Source: Sisyra terminalis (Eukaryota; Arthropoda; Insecta; Neuroptera; Sisyridae). Taken from it: a stretch of DNA of 64,000 bases. Under the pieces are notes generated by a model. That model did no database searches, was not told the DNA's origin, and saw only the letters and a program-made list of their open reading frames with translations. Positions 50,420 to 62,800 of the stretch are shown one piece after another. The DNA is taken from positions 13,227,689-13,291,688 of the forward strand of contig OY292274.1 in NCBI GenBank assembly GCA_958496175.1, in the 5' to 3' direction. Position 1 is the first letter of the stretch. Every line of letters begins with the position of its first letter. Both the position numbers and the translations under genes were made by a program.

Positions 50420-51300
50420 TTAATTATGACATTTAAGACATTTTGTGATATTAACTGAATGCTCATCACATACTGGCTGGTGACAATTGTCACAGCTCTT
50501 GCGAGTCTTTCGTCGTCTTTTTATTGGTAAAGCATTGCATATATGGCAAGATCCTGTCACTTTTTTTCTTCCTGTTTTATCTTTCGGAACCACGGGTCCA
50601 GGATTTGGTTCGGCTGTTTCCTCTACTGCATGACCTAAAATACTTTCAACGGCGATCTTTGTTGAGAAGTGGCGCATTACTTGTGGATTCGCTGTGCGAG
50701 ATTCAATCATTGGCAATGCCAGTTCTTCACTCAGTTTTCGCATAAATTGACGACGTTCCGTCGTTTTTTTGGCAATCATTTTATTATTTCCATAATAAAT
50801 TATATATGATGCAAGTGAAGAAATGTCTAGCATGTTGAAGAACATTGCCATTGGCCATCTCGAAGATCGTCGTTGACTTGTATACCTCCGAACCATTTGG
50901 TCCATTGTATCGACGCCAGCTTTATATTTATTATAAAAATTTATAATTTCTGGTTTCCGCTTAGTATCATCACTAACTGATGCATCTGAATGCATTGTCG
51001 ATAATAGAATGACAGCTTTTTTTTTTTTTCGGAACATAAGAACACATGGTAACCTTTTCGTGGAATCCAAAAACAGTCGAATATTGCTCCCGTGTCTTAT
51101 TTGCTGCCATAACACTAGGGATGTAAGGTTTATTTTTTTTTATCGTGCCAACAATGGTAATATTCCACGATAACAAATGTTTAGCAACGGGTAGAGTAGT
51201 AAAGAAGTTATCCATGCAGATGTTTCTACCACTACCTCGGTACGGAGCCGCCAATTCTTTCACTACTCTTTCACCCTGATTTTTTCACAATTCTAGATGA
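50420..51300 (-). pseudogene. piggyBac-like transposase, truncated and frameshifted
   Basis: Read right to left. The first piece begins in the middle of the protein at QGERVVKELAAPYRGSGRN, continues ICMDNFFTTLPVAKHL (the second catalytic Asp in MDN) and runs to YVPKKKK at about 51020. A run of about 14 A at that point (minus strand) breaks the frame. The sequence continues in another frame with AVILLSTMHSDASVSDD, then FYNKYKAGVDTMDQM (third catalytic Asp region). It ends in a Cys-rich zinc-binding tail (CHIC, CDNC, CDEH, CLKC) at the stop near 50420. The N-terminal DNA-binding/dimerisation region and first catalytic Asp are deleted; a stop (TGA) lies just upstream of the remaining part. Originally an excision/integration enzyme at TTAA. 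Not functional as it stands, although the length of the homopolymer could be a sequencing error. Confidence 0.92.
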
Positions 51301-51413
51301 TTTTTTTTTCTTTTTTTTTTTTAAATTGTCACTAACTATTCATATTTAAAGAAAAAAATGTTTAGAAAATTTGTTTTTTAATAAAATAAACAAAATTTTC
51401 AATATTAAGGTTT

Positions 51414-51440
51414 GTGGGTACCCGGGTACCCGGTTGCTAA
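51414..51440 (-). repeat. Subterminal inverted repeat of the piggyBac-like element, right
   Basis: Perfect complement of 50287-50313, 17 bp inside the right terminal repeat. On the left side the equivalent repeat is about 180 bp further in, so the ends are asymmetric. Confidence 0.95.
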
Positions 51441-51478
51441 GAGACGTCGATAAAGTCGGTCATTAACATAAGGGTTAA

Positions 51479-52204
51479 TTTGAAAGACGTGTGCAACAAT
51501 ACAGCAAAAGAAACCGCACAGTATTGTTTTAGAACTTTAAAGTTGTAACTTTTCTCAAAAATTTTTCGTTAAATAAAAATTTGAAAAACACTTTTAATCG
51601 TTATTGTTAAAACTATATTTCATAATCCATAATTGCTGATCCCGATTTACTAAAAAGTTATAAAAATATACTTTAATATTGAATAATGTCTCACTTTACC
51701 TATTAGATTGCTTTAGAATACAAAATAAGGTTTTTCCGATTTTTGAGTCAGTTGCCCCTTTAACATTATAGAGATAAAATAAGGAGATTTCTTATTTCCT
51801 TTTTTCTTCATTTTGAATATTACCGACAATATCTGAAAAAAATATCAAAAACGCAGGTCAGTATAGAGTTTCTCTAAATAATTAGTCCTAAGTTGTGAAT
51901 ATTTTATTTGAACAATATAATTCTGTCAACTTTTTTACTTGTAAAAATTATTTTCATTTTCTGAAAATTTCCCTAAATGATTTTCGCCTTTCTCAGGTTT
52001 GTTTTTTTTTTATACAACTACTTCACTTTTCTAGAATTGACCCAATTTAGCTTAGAATTGGATTTTGAACTTAAGTTTTTCTTTTCTTCCGAGATTGCTG
52101 GAGTAAAACCACTAGAAAACAAAAGAGAAAAAGTGTTTTTTTTTCGAAAGTAATCATTTAGTACGGAAAAATATATACGAGTATATATATATATATATAT
52201 ATTT
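51479..52204. other. AT-rich non-coding DNA
   Basis: No gene recognised. Ends in a short TA run (about 52181-52202) that borders an FB3 half element. Confidence 0.6.
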
Positions 52205-52742
52205 TATATAATTTTTTTGCTTTAAATTAATAATATTCCCTGAATTATTATATTTTTAACATAAAATTTTTTTTTTATTACTTAGAACCTGTGAAAAATA
52301 TCAAAAACGTTTGTGAAGATAAGTTATAGACAAAAAGGTGCTCTACAAAAAATGTCCTATAAAATTTACTAATAAAATTGATTTTTGCGTCAAAAGATTG
52401 AAAAAACATTAAAATTTCTTTTTAGTTCAACTTTGACCTCCAATAACTTTGAAGGAATAAATATATCAAAAACTTGAACGACCACTTTTTTGTAGATCGT
52501 TCAATTTTCTACAAGAATATACCTTGGTCATTCCGAAATTTTGCACCAACGTGAGCTTTGAAATTCCAAAGTGCAAGAGAATATTGTCCCCTTGTTATTT
52601 AAATGGAAAATCCAAATTTGGGATGCGGCACCTCTTGACATTAATATTAAGAGCTTAAACTTTCACAGGATTTTTATTTCATTCCCAACATTATTTTCGA
52701 TATAATTAGGGAAAAAAATGATCATTTTTATTTGAATAAGTC
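52205..52742. mobile_element. FB3 right half
   Basis: Begins at the family centre (TTTAAATTAATAATATTCCC) and runs outward through the AACCTGTGAAAAATATCAAA, AACTTTGACCTC and ...GCACCTCTTGACATTAATATTAAGAG landmarks to a terminus GAATAAGTC followed by TA. The left half is missing, replaced by a TA-rich tract. Confidence 0.87.
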
Positions 52743-52769
52743 TAAGCCATACTATTAGTCTAAGCTTTA

Positions 52770-53322
52770 GACTGATTCAAAAAAAATGATTATTTTTTTT
52801 CTTAATTATATCAAAAATAATGTTGGGAATGACAATAAAAATCCGGTGAAAGTTTAAGCTCTTAATATTAATATCAAGAGGTGTCGTATCCCAAATTTTC
52901 CATTAAATAACATGGGGACAATATTCTCTTGCACTTTGAAATTTTATGCTCACGTTGGTAACAATATTTCGGAATGACCAAGGTATATACTTGTAGAAAA
53001 TTGAACGATCTACAAAAAAGGTTACCATACAATTTTTTGATATATTTATTCCTTCAAAAGTTATTAGAGGTCAAAGTTGAACTATAGAGAAATTTTAATA
53101 TTTTTTCAATTTTTTGACGCAACAATCAATTTTATGAGAAAATTTTATAGGACATTTTTTGTAGAGCACTTTTTTTTCTATATCTAATCTTTATGAAAAT
53201 TTTTGATATTTTTTACAGGTTCTAAGTAATAAAAAAGTATTTTTTATGTTAAAAATATAATAGTTCAGGAAATATTATTAATTTAAAACAATAAAATTAA
53301 GAATATTTTCAGTTTAATAAGT
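52770..53322. mobile_element. FB3 left half
   Basis: Starts TA-GACTGATTCAAAAAAAAT and runs inward to the family centre, stopping near GAATATTTTCAGTTTAATAA. The right half is missing. Only 27 bp separate its terminus from the terminus of the neighbouring right half, so the two halves stand end to end. Confidence 0.87.
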
Positions 53323-53749
53323 TATAACCTATTTTACCTTTCATTGAAATCTTTGTTAAAAAAACTTAAATCCAAAACTATTGAAACTATTGGAAAACTC
53401 CCCGTTATATAAAAAGAATATTAGTCAATGCATCGATAGTAGGCTGGCTTGATAAAGATTAAGCAAAAAAGGGGATGATGAAACGATTTATCTCATTCAT
53501 AATTATTGTTTTAACACTGAAATAAAATGAAGGTGATGCAAATATAATCGCAGTTGAATGTTTAAAATAACATGAGTTCAACAGATGTGTGGGAAAAGCT
53601 GCCAAAATATAAATGAATTGTCTCTCAATAATTACTCTTATTATGTTTTTGCATTGTACATAGTATTCAGCAAAAAATATTAATCCTCTGTTTTTTGAAA
53701 AATATTAAAATAAATTCTTGTACAAGAGAAACTAAACGTACAAAATTGA
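53323..53749. other. AT-rich non-coding DNA
   Basis: No gene recognised; short tract between two fold-back elements. Confidence 0.6.
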
Positions 53750-54173
53750 TTAAAATTAGATTTTTTCGCTGACTTTGAACAGTTAAACTGTGTATACAGT
53801 ATATAGAATATATATTGCGGTCCAATTTATGTAGTATAATTTAATATAATAATATATAAAATCATACCATAAACATAAATGTGAACAGAAGTTCAAATAA
53901 AAATATTAGTGACGTATTGCCCAGATACGTATTCCGATTGCCAAGCAGTCTTCTTCAGTGGTCATCAAGTAGTTTGGATCACTCTGTAACTGTTATGACC
54001 ACTGAAGAAGATTGCTTGGCAATCGGAATACGTATCTGGGCAATACGTCACGAATATTTTTGTTTGAACTTCTGTTCAAATTTATGTTTATGGTATGATT
54101 TTGATATGTTTTTTTATATTAAATTATACTACATAAATTGGACCGCAATATATTCTATATATTGTATAGACAG
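53750..54173 (-). mobile_element. FB2 fold-back element, copy D (reverse orientation)
   Basis: Here the long tail (AGATTTTTTCGCTGACTTTG) is on the left and the short GTGTATAC-type end is on the right (complement of TGTATAGACAG), so the element is inverted relative to copies A, B, C and E. It is flanked by TACAAAATTGA on both sides (53739-53749 and 54174-54184), a 9-11 bp duplication. The central hairpin carries the GAAGAAGATTGCTTGG-type arms. No coding capacity. Confidence 0.9.
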
Positions 54174-54429
54174 TACAAAATTGAGATTAAATTTTTGTTT
54201 TCAACGCTGATTAAACTGCTATAGATATCTGGAGTCCATTTTTTCTATAGACATTTTTTTGTAGAACAATTAAAAATTTTGAAATAATTAAAAAATTTAA
54301 ATATTGTATTATTACTGATGCTAGCAATGGAAAATCAGTAAAGCTTAAATTTCATCATTTTTATATTATAATACATTAAAACCGTTTGTGGAATATTGAA
54401 ATAATGAAACATTTAAAATAAATAATTAG

Positions 54430-54600
54430 CCTATTGGAAGCCGAGTTGTCTAGGTAATCGCTCCAAAACCAGTAGGTAGTGGGCTCGATCCCCATATTGT
54501 ACCAAAAGTTTTTGTAATTATTAATTATTATGTAATCTAGAAGTCGCTCATGACCATGCTGTTTATGCAATTTTTAAATAAATAAAAATAAAAATAAATT
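54430..54600 (+). mobile_element. tRNA-derived SINE
   Basis: The 5' part reads AGCCGAGTTGTCTAGGTAAT, resembling a tRNA A-box region, and is followed about 30 bp later by GGGCTCGATCCC, a good match to the pol III B box. A non-tRNA body follows, and the unit ends in an (AAATA)n-type tail. The opposite-strand frame with GIEPTT is a shadow of the B-box region. Presumably propagated by a LINE in trans. Confidence 0.75.
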
Positions 54601-56919
54601 GATAATTTATTATTCTTTTGGATAGTCCACCCATAGAGAACAAAATAATTTAAATAGAGTCAGCAAAATTAAGCATTTTCTTTTGATTTTATCAAAATAA
54701 GATTTTTGAACTAATCTTTATTGTAGCTTTTTTCGCGAGGCAATTCAACTATGATTAGGCAGTTTTAGTTTAATAATAGAGGAATTTTTCATTGAAAGAT
54801 ATTCCCTAGTTATATCACTATAATCTTGGTAATGAACCTAAAGAAAACTCGGCTCAATAATGACTCAAAGCCTCTTTTAAATTCATTGAAGTAGAAAAGT
54901 GCAAACATAAATGCATTCAAAGAATTTCTACTTAAAATATAAATATTCCCCCGTTGTTTATTTAGTGCTTTATATTTCAATGTCAAATAGAAAAGTATGT
55001 TTCTTTAATTATTTTATTTTCTAGCATAATAATTACCATACAAATATTAGCAAGTGAAACGGAAAATTATCAAATTTTTCATTCGCGATATTTTAAGACG
55101 ATTGTTGCGTTATCACGGAGGAGAAATTTGGTAATGGACAATCATTGAATGTGGAAACATACTTAAAATCTTTTTATTGAAAATGAAAGTTACAAATTAA
55201 ATTCCTATTAATTTTGCTTCCTCTATAGGGTAAATAGTTTACTTTTCTTTAATTAGTAAACATTAGGATTGCAAGTCTTATACGAAATTTTATTTATGTT
55301 TGCTTTGCTGATTTTTAAATTGAAGCCTCAGTATCAAAACTATTTTTTTGAGTTATATAGGATTTTAGCCGTTCTATTGCTAAAATTTATGTTAAACTAA
55401 AATAAATTTGGATAGATTGTTAATTTATGTGTACCTATTGTTGACATCTCACCCATACAAAAATATAATTGGAAACGAAAATCTTTCTTCTTTTTGTTCC
55501 AATTGATTTTCGAAAAATTGGTATTTAAAAAAAAAGAAATTTAATCGTAAAGTATCTTTGGAATTAGGTATTGCACTTAGAATATGTATACTTGAACTTG
55601 AACTTACACAACTTTTTATAATTTTTATTATAAAAACATTCAATTTATCTTTCAGCTTTTGTATTACCTATTGTTTCTAGATAAATTGTTATGAAGTTGT
55701 TTTTATTAGCATAATTATAACTGAATTAATTATTATTTTTCCCCATGAACTCTAATTCCATTTAAACTTTTGAACGATCGTGTCCAACAAATATTTGATG
55801 ATAAGTGTATAGTTTGAAAACAAAAAATGCAATATCGCTATTGTATTGAAAGAAGTTTTGATAATATTAATAATTTACCATTTTTTCAAATGAAAAACTT
55901 CTTATAATTACCAACAATAATTGACACACGTGTGTTCGAAATAATCTATTTTAGTAAATGTAGGAATTCAATGACAGTCAAGAATAAATATATCATGTAT
56001 ATTTGCATGTTAATTTTAACCATAAAGTAGGTAAGTAAAACTTATGTCTTATCATGGCTCAGTACTTACGATATTAGATTTTTTTTCATTACTCATTTTA
56101 ACATTTTTAATTACATATGTAATATAATATATTTCTATTTCATTTTGATAAAGACAATCTTGTAGTTAAAGAATTGATACTTAAGTGTTACGAACATATT
56201 TTTACAATGTCATTAACAAGAGTTATTGATATCAAGGAATTGTGAAACGACAATTGGAATAAAAATTGAAAATGGTGCTAAGAATATTATTTAACCCGTT
56301 GATAAATATTACGAAAAATTCGCGTCGGGTGGAATTTTATGTTAAAATCAATAAAGAAAACCCTTGAACTTGTTGAGGGAAAACAATTTTATTGAGCTAT
56401 AAAGTTGGAGGCTAAATTAAATGCATAGTTCGCTTATTCATCGACGAACAATGCATTCACATGCATTTCAAATTCAAGCAGTGGAACAAAGCTTCGAATT
56501 CCACTAGATTCATTTATAATGTATGACCTGCCATCTATGTGATCAATGAAACATTTAGAGCCGACTAGAGGTTTATTTTCAGACTTAAATCAATGTAAAC
56601 GGCGTAAACGGATATTTTTTTTATAAAGAAGTTTTCACCGATAAGCATCATTTTTTCAATCATATTTGTTACCATACAACAATTGTATTATCATTTCCAA
56701 GTTAATATATTTTAGTTTTTGATAATTTTTAATGGGGATGAATACGAGAGTAACAATAGTATCACTTTAAAGTTAAGAATTAGAAAGAATAAATAAATTA
56801 AATTCTAGTTTAATTAATTGATGATGTTATTTTTTTTTTTACATTTTAATATTTCATTTAGCTATTCTTCTAGTATAATACTATGGTGATTACATCTTTT
56901 ATGCCTCCTATATACATTA
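54601..56919. other. AT-rich non-coding DNA
   Basis: No gene or repeat family recognised. Bases 56270-56620 are slightly richer in G+C but contain no sustained frame. Confidence 0.6.
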
Positions 56920-58354
56920 GACTGATTCAAAAAAAAAATGATGAATTTGTTTTCTTAATTAATATCGAAAATATTGTTGGGAATGACAAAAAACAAATCC
57001 TGTTAAAGTTTAAGCTCTAAATATTAATATTAAGAGGTGTTGCATCGCAAATTTCCATTTTCCATTTAAATAACATGGGAACAATATTCTCTTGCACTTT
57101 GGAATTTTATAGCCCACATTGGTGATAATATTTCGGAATGACCAAGGTATATTCTTGTAGAAAATTGAACAATCTACAAAAAAGGTAGTCTTACACGTTT
57201 TTGATATATTTATTTCTTCAAAAGTTATTCGAGGTCAAAGTTGAACTAAAGAGAAATTTTAATATTTTTTCAATTTTTTGATGCCACCATCAATTTTATG
57301 AGAAAATTTTAGAGGACATTTTTTGTAGAGCATTTTTTTTTCTATAACTTATCTTTAAAAAAGTTTTTGATATTTTTTACATGTCGTAAGTTGTGTATAC
57401 AATATATAAAATATATTGCAGTCCAATTTATTAACATAAACTTGAACAGAAGTTCAAACAAAAAATTCGTGACGTATTGCCCAGATACGTATTTCGATTG
57501 CCAAGCAATCTTCATCAGTGGTCATCAAGTAGTTTGGATCACTCCGTAACTGCTTTGTGATGATTCACAAAGCATCACAAAGCAGTTACGGAGTGATCCA
57601 AACTACTTGATGACCACTGATGAAGATTGCTTGGCAATCGAAATACGTATCTGGGCAATACGTCACGAATTTTTTGTTTGAACATCTGTTCAAGTTTATG
57701 TTAATAAATTGGACTGCAATATATTTTATATATTGTATACACAGTATAACTGTTCAAAGTCAGCGAAAAAATCTTATTTTGATGTCGTAAGTTATTTAAT
57801 TAAATAAAAAAAAATATGTTAAAAATATAATAATTCAGGAAATATTATTAATTTAAAACATTAAAATTACGAATATTTTCAGTTTAATGCAAATAACTTA
57901 GGACCTGTGAAAAATATCAAAAATCAATAAAAAATCAATCTTTTACATAGACAAGTTATAGAACAAAAAGTGCTCTACAAAAAATGTCCTGTAAAATTTT
58001 CTCATAAAACTGATGGTTGCGTCAAAAAATTGAAAAAATATTACAATTTCTCTTTAGTTCAACTTTGACCTCCAATAACTTTTGAAGAAATAAATATATC
58101 AAAAACTTGTACGACCACCTTTTTTGTAGATCGTTCAATTTTCTACAAGAGTATACCTTAGTCATCCCGAAATATTGTCATCAACGTGAGCTATAAAATT
58201 CCAAAGTGCAAGAGATTATTGTTCCCAAGTTATTTAAATGAAAAATCGAAATTTGCGATGCGGCACTTCTTAATATTAATATTAAGAGCTTAAACTTTCA
58301 CAGGATTTTTTTTTTGTCATTTCCAACAATATTTTCGATATAATTAAGAAAAAA
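56920..58354. mobile_element. FB3 palindromic element, copy 7, split by an FB2 insertion
   Basis: Left terminus TA-GACTGATTC. The left arm runs to the centre near 57380, where a 0.39 kb FB2 element interrupts it; the right arm resumes at 57794 and runs to ...TATAATTAAGAAAA at about 58354, where it stops before the GAATCAGTC terminus. All family landmarks are present. Without the insertion the element would be about 1.03 kb. Confidence 0.92.
57393..57784 (+). mobile_element. FB2 fold-back element, copy E, nested in FB3
   Basis: Starts GTGTATACAATATATAAA and ends ...ATCTTATTTTGATG. Target duplication TCGTAAGTT (57384-57392 and 57785-57793), extendable to 12 identical bases if adjoining matches are counted. 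The central hairpin is almost perfect: two arms of more than 100 bp around TGATTCACAAAGCATCAC. No coding capacity. Confidence 0.94.
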
Positions 58355-59250
58355 TAAATAACCATAATAACCATAATAAGCTCAATAACTTAATAAACTG
58401 TGCGACGTATGCGACAATTTAAAACGCTTTAAGTTTATAGGACCTCTATACGAATAATCATGAACTATTGGGATATATTTTTCATTTCAAAATAGAAAAT
58501 TGTTAATTGGGAAAGGCTGATTTGGCTGATTTTTCGATGGTAATTTGATTTCTTAAATTCTAAATTAGAAAATATACATGATATAAATCATATATATTAG
58601 ATGTTTTAAATATGTATAGATTGGTATAGATATTTGCTAATACTTCATAGGTCGTCTTGGAGATGGCGCTTAAATTTACAGCTAAAATTATGAACCATAA
58701 CAGAAAACTAAAAATTTACCATAAATTTTAACCAAAGACGATAGTTCTGGATTCATAAATTTTTATGGCATTAACTATTTAAAAAAAATATTCAAGTTAA
58801 ATTCCAGAAAGCCAAAGAGTTTATTTTAAACGAGTCTTTGCACATACAAAAAACGTTAGAAAAATCAATTTTATTTATAAAAAAATTGTTGCACTTCTGT
58901 ACTAAAGCAATAATTTTAACAAAAAAAAAAAAAAAACTTTTGAAATTTAATTTAATTATTTTATTATTACATTTGTAGATTTTTACAGGTTTCAGCAGAA
59001 TATTTATTTTAACATTTTGTGGCTTTATTTAAGGCGAAAAAAAGAATGAAGATTAAAACCTTTTTTTATAACCCCTGGAGAATGCCTACAGCGAGGTAAT
59101 CGATCGAAAAAGCATTGGTATGACGTTATGAATTTCGAAATAATAATTTGATGAGATGAAAAATAAAACGTAAGAACATGTTATTGCCACTTAGGTATGT
59201 TAATCAGTAATACTCTACTCATTTGTGGTTTTGTCTTCAAAGTGTCCAAA
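58355..59250. other. AT-rich non-coding DNA
   Basis: No gene or repeat family recognised; contains a 17-bp or longer A run at about 58920. Confidence 0.6.
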
Positions 59251-59252
59251 TA

Positions 59253-59857
59253 CAGTGGACCCCCGATAATCCGGCCCTCGGCTAATCCGGCACCCCCTGT
59301 AATCCGACATTATCTATTATTTATTATGTATTGAATATTTTTTTGACCATCTTCGCTACACAGAGAGAAAAAAATACTAAAATATTAAGAAAATTTTCTT
59401 CATACTATAGGTAAAGCTATTCTTTTGTTTACCTATAATGTAATAACAAATGCTTATAATTAAACAAAAAATATTGATGTTCTTTTCTCAAAAAAATAAT
59501 ATCAATACCAATAAAATGAATAGTTTTTGATTATTTGTATGTACATTTGTTTGTACACAATTATTTCCTAATGTAAAGTCCTAATGTAAATAAAATGTAA
59601 GCTCTCTATTGTGTTGTTTAATTTACTAAATTTGGCATATACATAATGAAGTATGATTTGTACTTCAGAGTACATAATATGTATATGTATAACATGTAGA
59701 ATTTTATCATTGGATCTGTAATTTGTCGAATTACAAGATACTGTTTCGTAAAAAAATCCGGATTATAGGGGGTCTTAGGCATTACTCTATAATCCAATAA
59801 ATTCGCTAATCCGATTCTGCCCTGCAAACTGTTTGTCGGATTCCCGAGGGTCCACTG
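59253..59857. mobile_element. pogo/Tigger-like MITE, 605 bp
   Basis: Termini CAGTGGACCCCCGATAATCC (left) and the complement of CAGTGGACCCTCGGGAATCC (right), flanked by TA on each side (59251-59252 and 59858-59859). CAGT...GACCC ends with TA targets and ATCCG subterminal repeats (for example AATCCGGC, AATCCGAC, AATCCGG) are typical of pogo/Tigger/jerky-type elements. The 550-bp interior is AT-rich and non-coding. Confidence 0.88.
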
Positions 59858-59859
59858 TA

Positions 59860-62800
59860 AAGTGTTACTTTCTTAGCTTATTTTTTTCCATATATCACCA
59901 ACAGTTAACTGCAAAAAGAAAAAAAAGCAGGATAAGGGAATAAACGAGTCAATTTCCAAATAAATGCATATCTTTATTACTGTATTTCAATCAAGTAAAC
60001 ACCATTGCAATGACATTGCGTACGAATCGCTCATCTTCAATCATGTTTGTGGTTTCTTTGCTTCGAACCAGCTGATAAAATGCGAAGCAAAGTAAACCAG
60101 AAACGATTGTAATGATCGAAAATGGCATAATCGATACGTAACGATTGTTGTACACCAATAGTTGAACGTCTAATTATAATAACATGAATAGGACAAATAC
60201 ACGCGGTCAAATGATAAGCATGATTAAGTAAGTTATGATTAATAGTATCAAATGGGCGTCGATTTTCGACGCTCATTCCAGACCTGCATCCACAATTCAA
60301 ATATGAATGCAGTCAGCTACATTGTACGTATTTCGAGTAGGACATACGTTTCTTGTAAATTAGCTAATTAGTTTTATTATAAATTTTATTAATTAAATAA
60401 TAAATGCATTCACAATGAAATATGTTTCTCCCATTATATAAATTTTTATTAATATTATATACAAATTCATTTAAAAAGTCCCTAAATATAATTCCGAGCC
60501 TAAGATTAATAAATTTAAAAATAAAAAGCTTTTTCTTTTAAATAATCGACGTTTCTATTTATAGCATTTTTTTTTTATCTAAACATTTTTCATTTTCGAT
60601 AATAAATTTACGAAATTTTGATTTACACCAATATTTTAGAAATATAATATTACAAAAATACTCTTTTTCGAATATACAATACGTCATATTTATCAATTTT
60701 TTTCTCTAGGAGATGCATGTTTCATATGAAGCATTTAATCTTAATCAAAAACAAAATATAAATATTTAATAGTTGAGCATTCAACCGTCCTCATTTTTTC
60801 TTTTTTTTTTTTAAAAATCTTATAATCATTTTGTACTAAAGATATAAATTATCATCGTATTATTTACTTGTCACCATCTCAAGATTTCTAACTTTACATT
60901 ACATGTGTTTTTTTTTTTAGTTTTTTATATTTTTTTTGTCAATTTTTTTATTATTGTTTTTCTTTTCGGAATTATGTGCTCAAACTGTAAGAATAGGTCG
61001 TAAACGTAAAAAAGAAGCTACACAAAAATGAAAACCGGTGACAGAATATCGCTTCCCAATTGCTTTGACTAGATGATTCATTTACGTATTTAGCACCTGC
61101 GACTATCTTTACGATCAAGACAATTTCCAATTGTTTTGATTCAGCAATTTGGTGTGGATCTCTACAAACGTAAATCATTTCGATCGTATTTTGAAACAAA
61201 GTGCAAAAAGGAAGACCGCAGAACCAGAACATAAAGAGTCTGGTAACAGACTTAAAAACAAAGCCATTTGAATTCAAGATCTTTATGTTTTTGGTTTTGA
61301 CTCGCATTGGATATTGCAATTAATTTGACACAAATTATTTGAGATCATTTTATTAATGAATATCAAAGTACATCAATGATCTTTCGATCTTGAATTCAAA
61401 ATGGAATTAATATAACATTGTTGTCTACAACAATCAGTAATAAATAACCAGTTTAACTTAACAGAAACTTAACCAAGTGTAGTTAGTTTTAATAAAATAC
61501 ATAACACGTTTGGGTTTTGAGGAGAAATTAAAACCATTTATTAGTATTATTAGTATTATACTGTTTATGTAATGTATGTTTCCTACAACTAGAATAATGT
61601 TTACTATACCACGAATAGTTACATGGTCGTAGCGGCGGTTTTGCTGTGGGGTGCTTTTAGAAACACCCCCGTCAACTCTATGCCAAGTCGCCATACGGCC
61701 ATGTGGTTTCTTAGCATAACAATGTTTTTTTTTCTTTTAATAATGATAATAATATTATAATAATAAATATTAATAATTAACCTTAGTTTAAATACGTGCG
61801 AATGTCATTTTAATTATCAACGAAACATGTAAATATACAATGGGTTGTCGTTGCATTGTGAAATGCTTTGGTGGGGCGATAAGTACTATTTAGGGCCCGT
61901 TTTGTAATTTTTATTTTTTTCGTAAAAAATCAACATTTTTGAAGGCACTTTAGATCGGACGAGTTGGCCCAGTGAATTTTTTGAATGAGTGTATTAATTG
62001 CCTAAAATTGTTTAAAAACGTTTCCAACATCATCCGCAACACATCATCCACCGTTCAGTTCCACCATATTTTTTTTTCCTTTAAATATAAATATCAGCAT
62101 TTTTTTTTTCATTTTAGAAACATCGAAATATATATATACAAACAATAATCCTCTATAAATCAATAACAAATTTTGAATTTTGACAATTTCAAACATTCAT
62201 TTCATTTTTTTTTTATACAAATAATTATGATATTTTCAATATCATGTTACATATATAAATTTTTTTGTCGAAACTCGATGAACAATGTGTCAGGTAATTT
62301 CTTTAGGAGCCGTTTTTAGAAGTTATAACGGTATTGAAACTGTATTTTTTTGTGGTTGGTTGCCTTCATACTATTGCAGAACGGATTTTTGAGTGTGGTT
62401 CAAGTCAAAATGGCTATTTCAGTTTGAGAACAGTTCACAACGCAATTACATTAAACCACAAAATAAATGTTGAGTAGTTGTGTGGATCAATTGTCAATAT
62501 CGATCAAATCGATCAAATATATCTTATTAAACTTAATTTAAGTATTTATCACTATGTATGTCTCTCTCTGTAAATTAACATTTAAGTACTAAAACTAGGC
62601 CATCGGTGCACATTTTATTTACAGTATATAGCCGAATGCGACCCACTTTAATTGAACTTTTGTATTATTTCATAAACTATATTCTATATGCTAAAAGTTT
62701 ATTTGAACTTGTCCAATCAATTGAGCCTTGTATGGCTTGTTTTGTGTACATTTTGTGCATTTACAAATGGCTTTAAACGGAGGTATCGAAAACTAGCTAT

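Larger units (their letters stand above)
50086..51478 (-). mobile_element. piggyBac-like transposon, internally deleted
   Basis: Flanked by TTAA on both sides (50086-50089 and 51475-51478), the piggyBac target. Terminal inverted repeats are a perfect 17 bp: CCCTTATGTTAATGACC at 50090-50106 and its complement at 51458-51474. Inside lie subterminal inverted repeats with a self-complementary GGGTACCCGGGTACCC core. Total 1.39 kb, much shorter than an autonomous piggyBac (about 2.3-2.5 kb), because the N-terminal half of the transposase is missing. The perfect ends suggest it was mobilised fairly recently, possibly in trans. Confidence 0.95.

Noticed and set aside
60037..60300. Minus-strand frame with NRRPFDTINHNLL
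   Set aside because: Recalls a reverse-transcriptase FDTVxH motif, but the surroundings show no other RT motifs and the frame is short; not enough to call a LINE.
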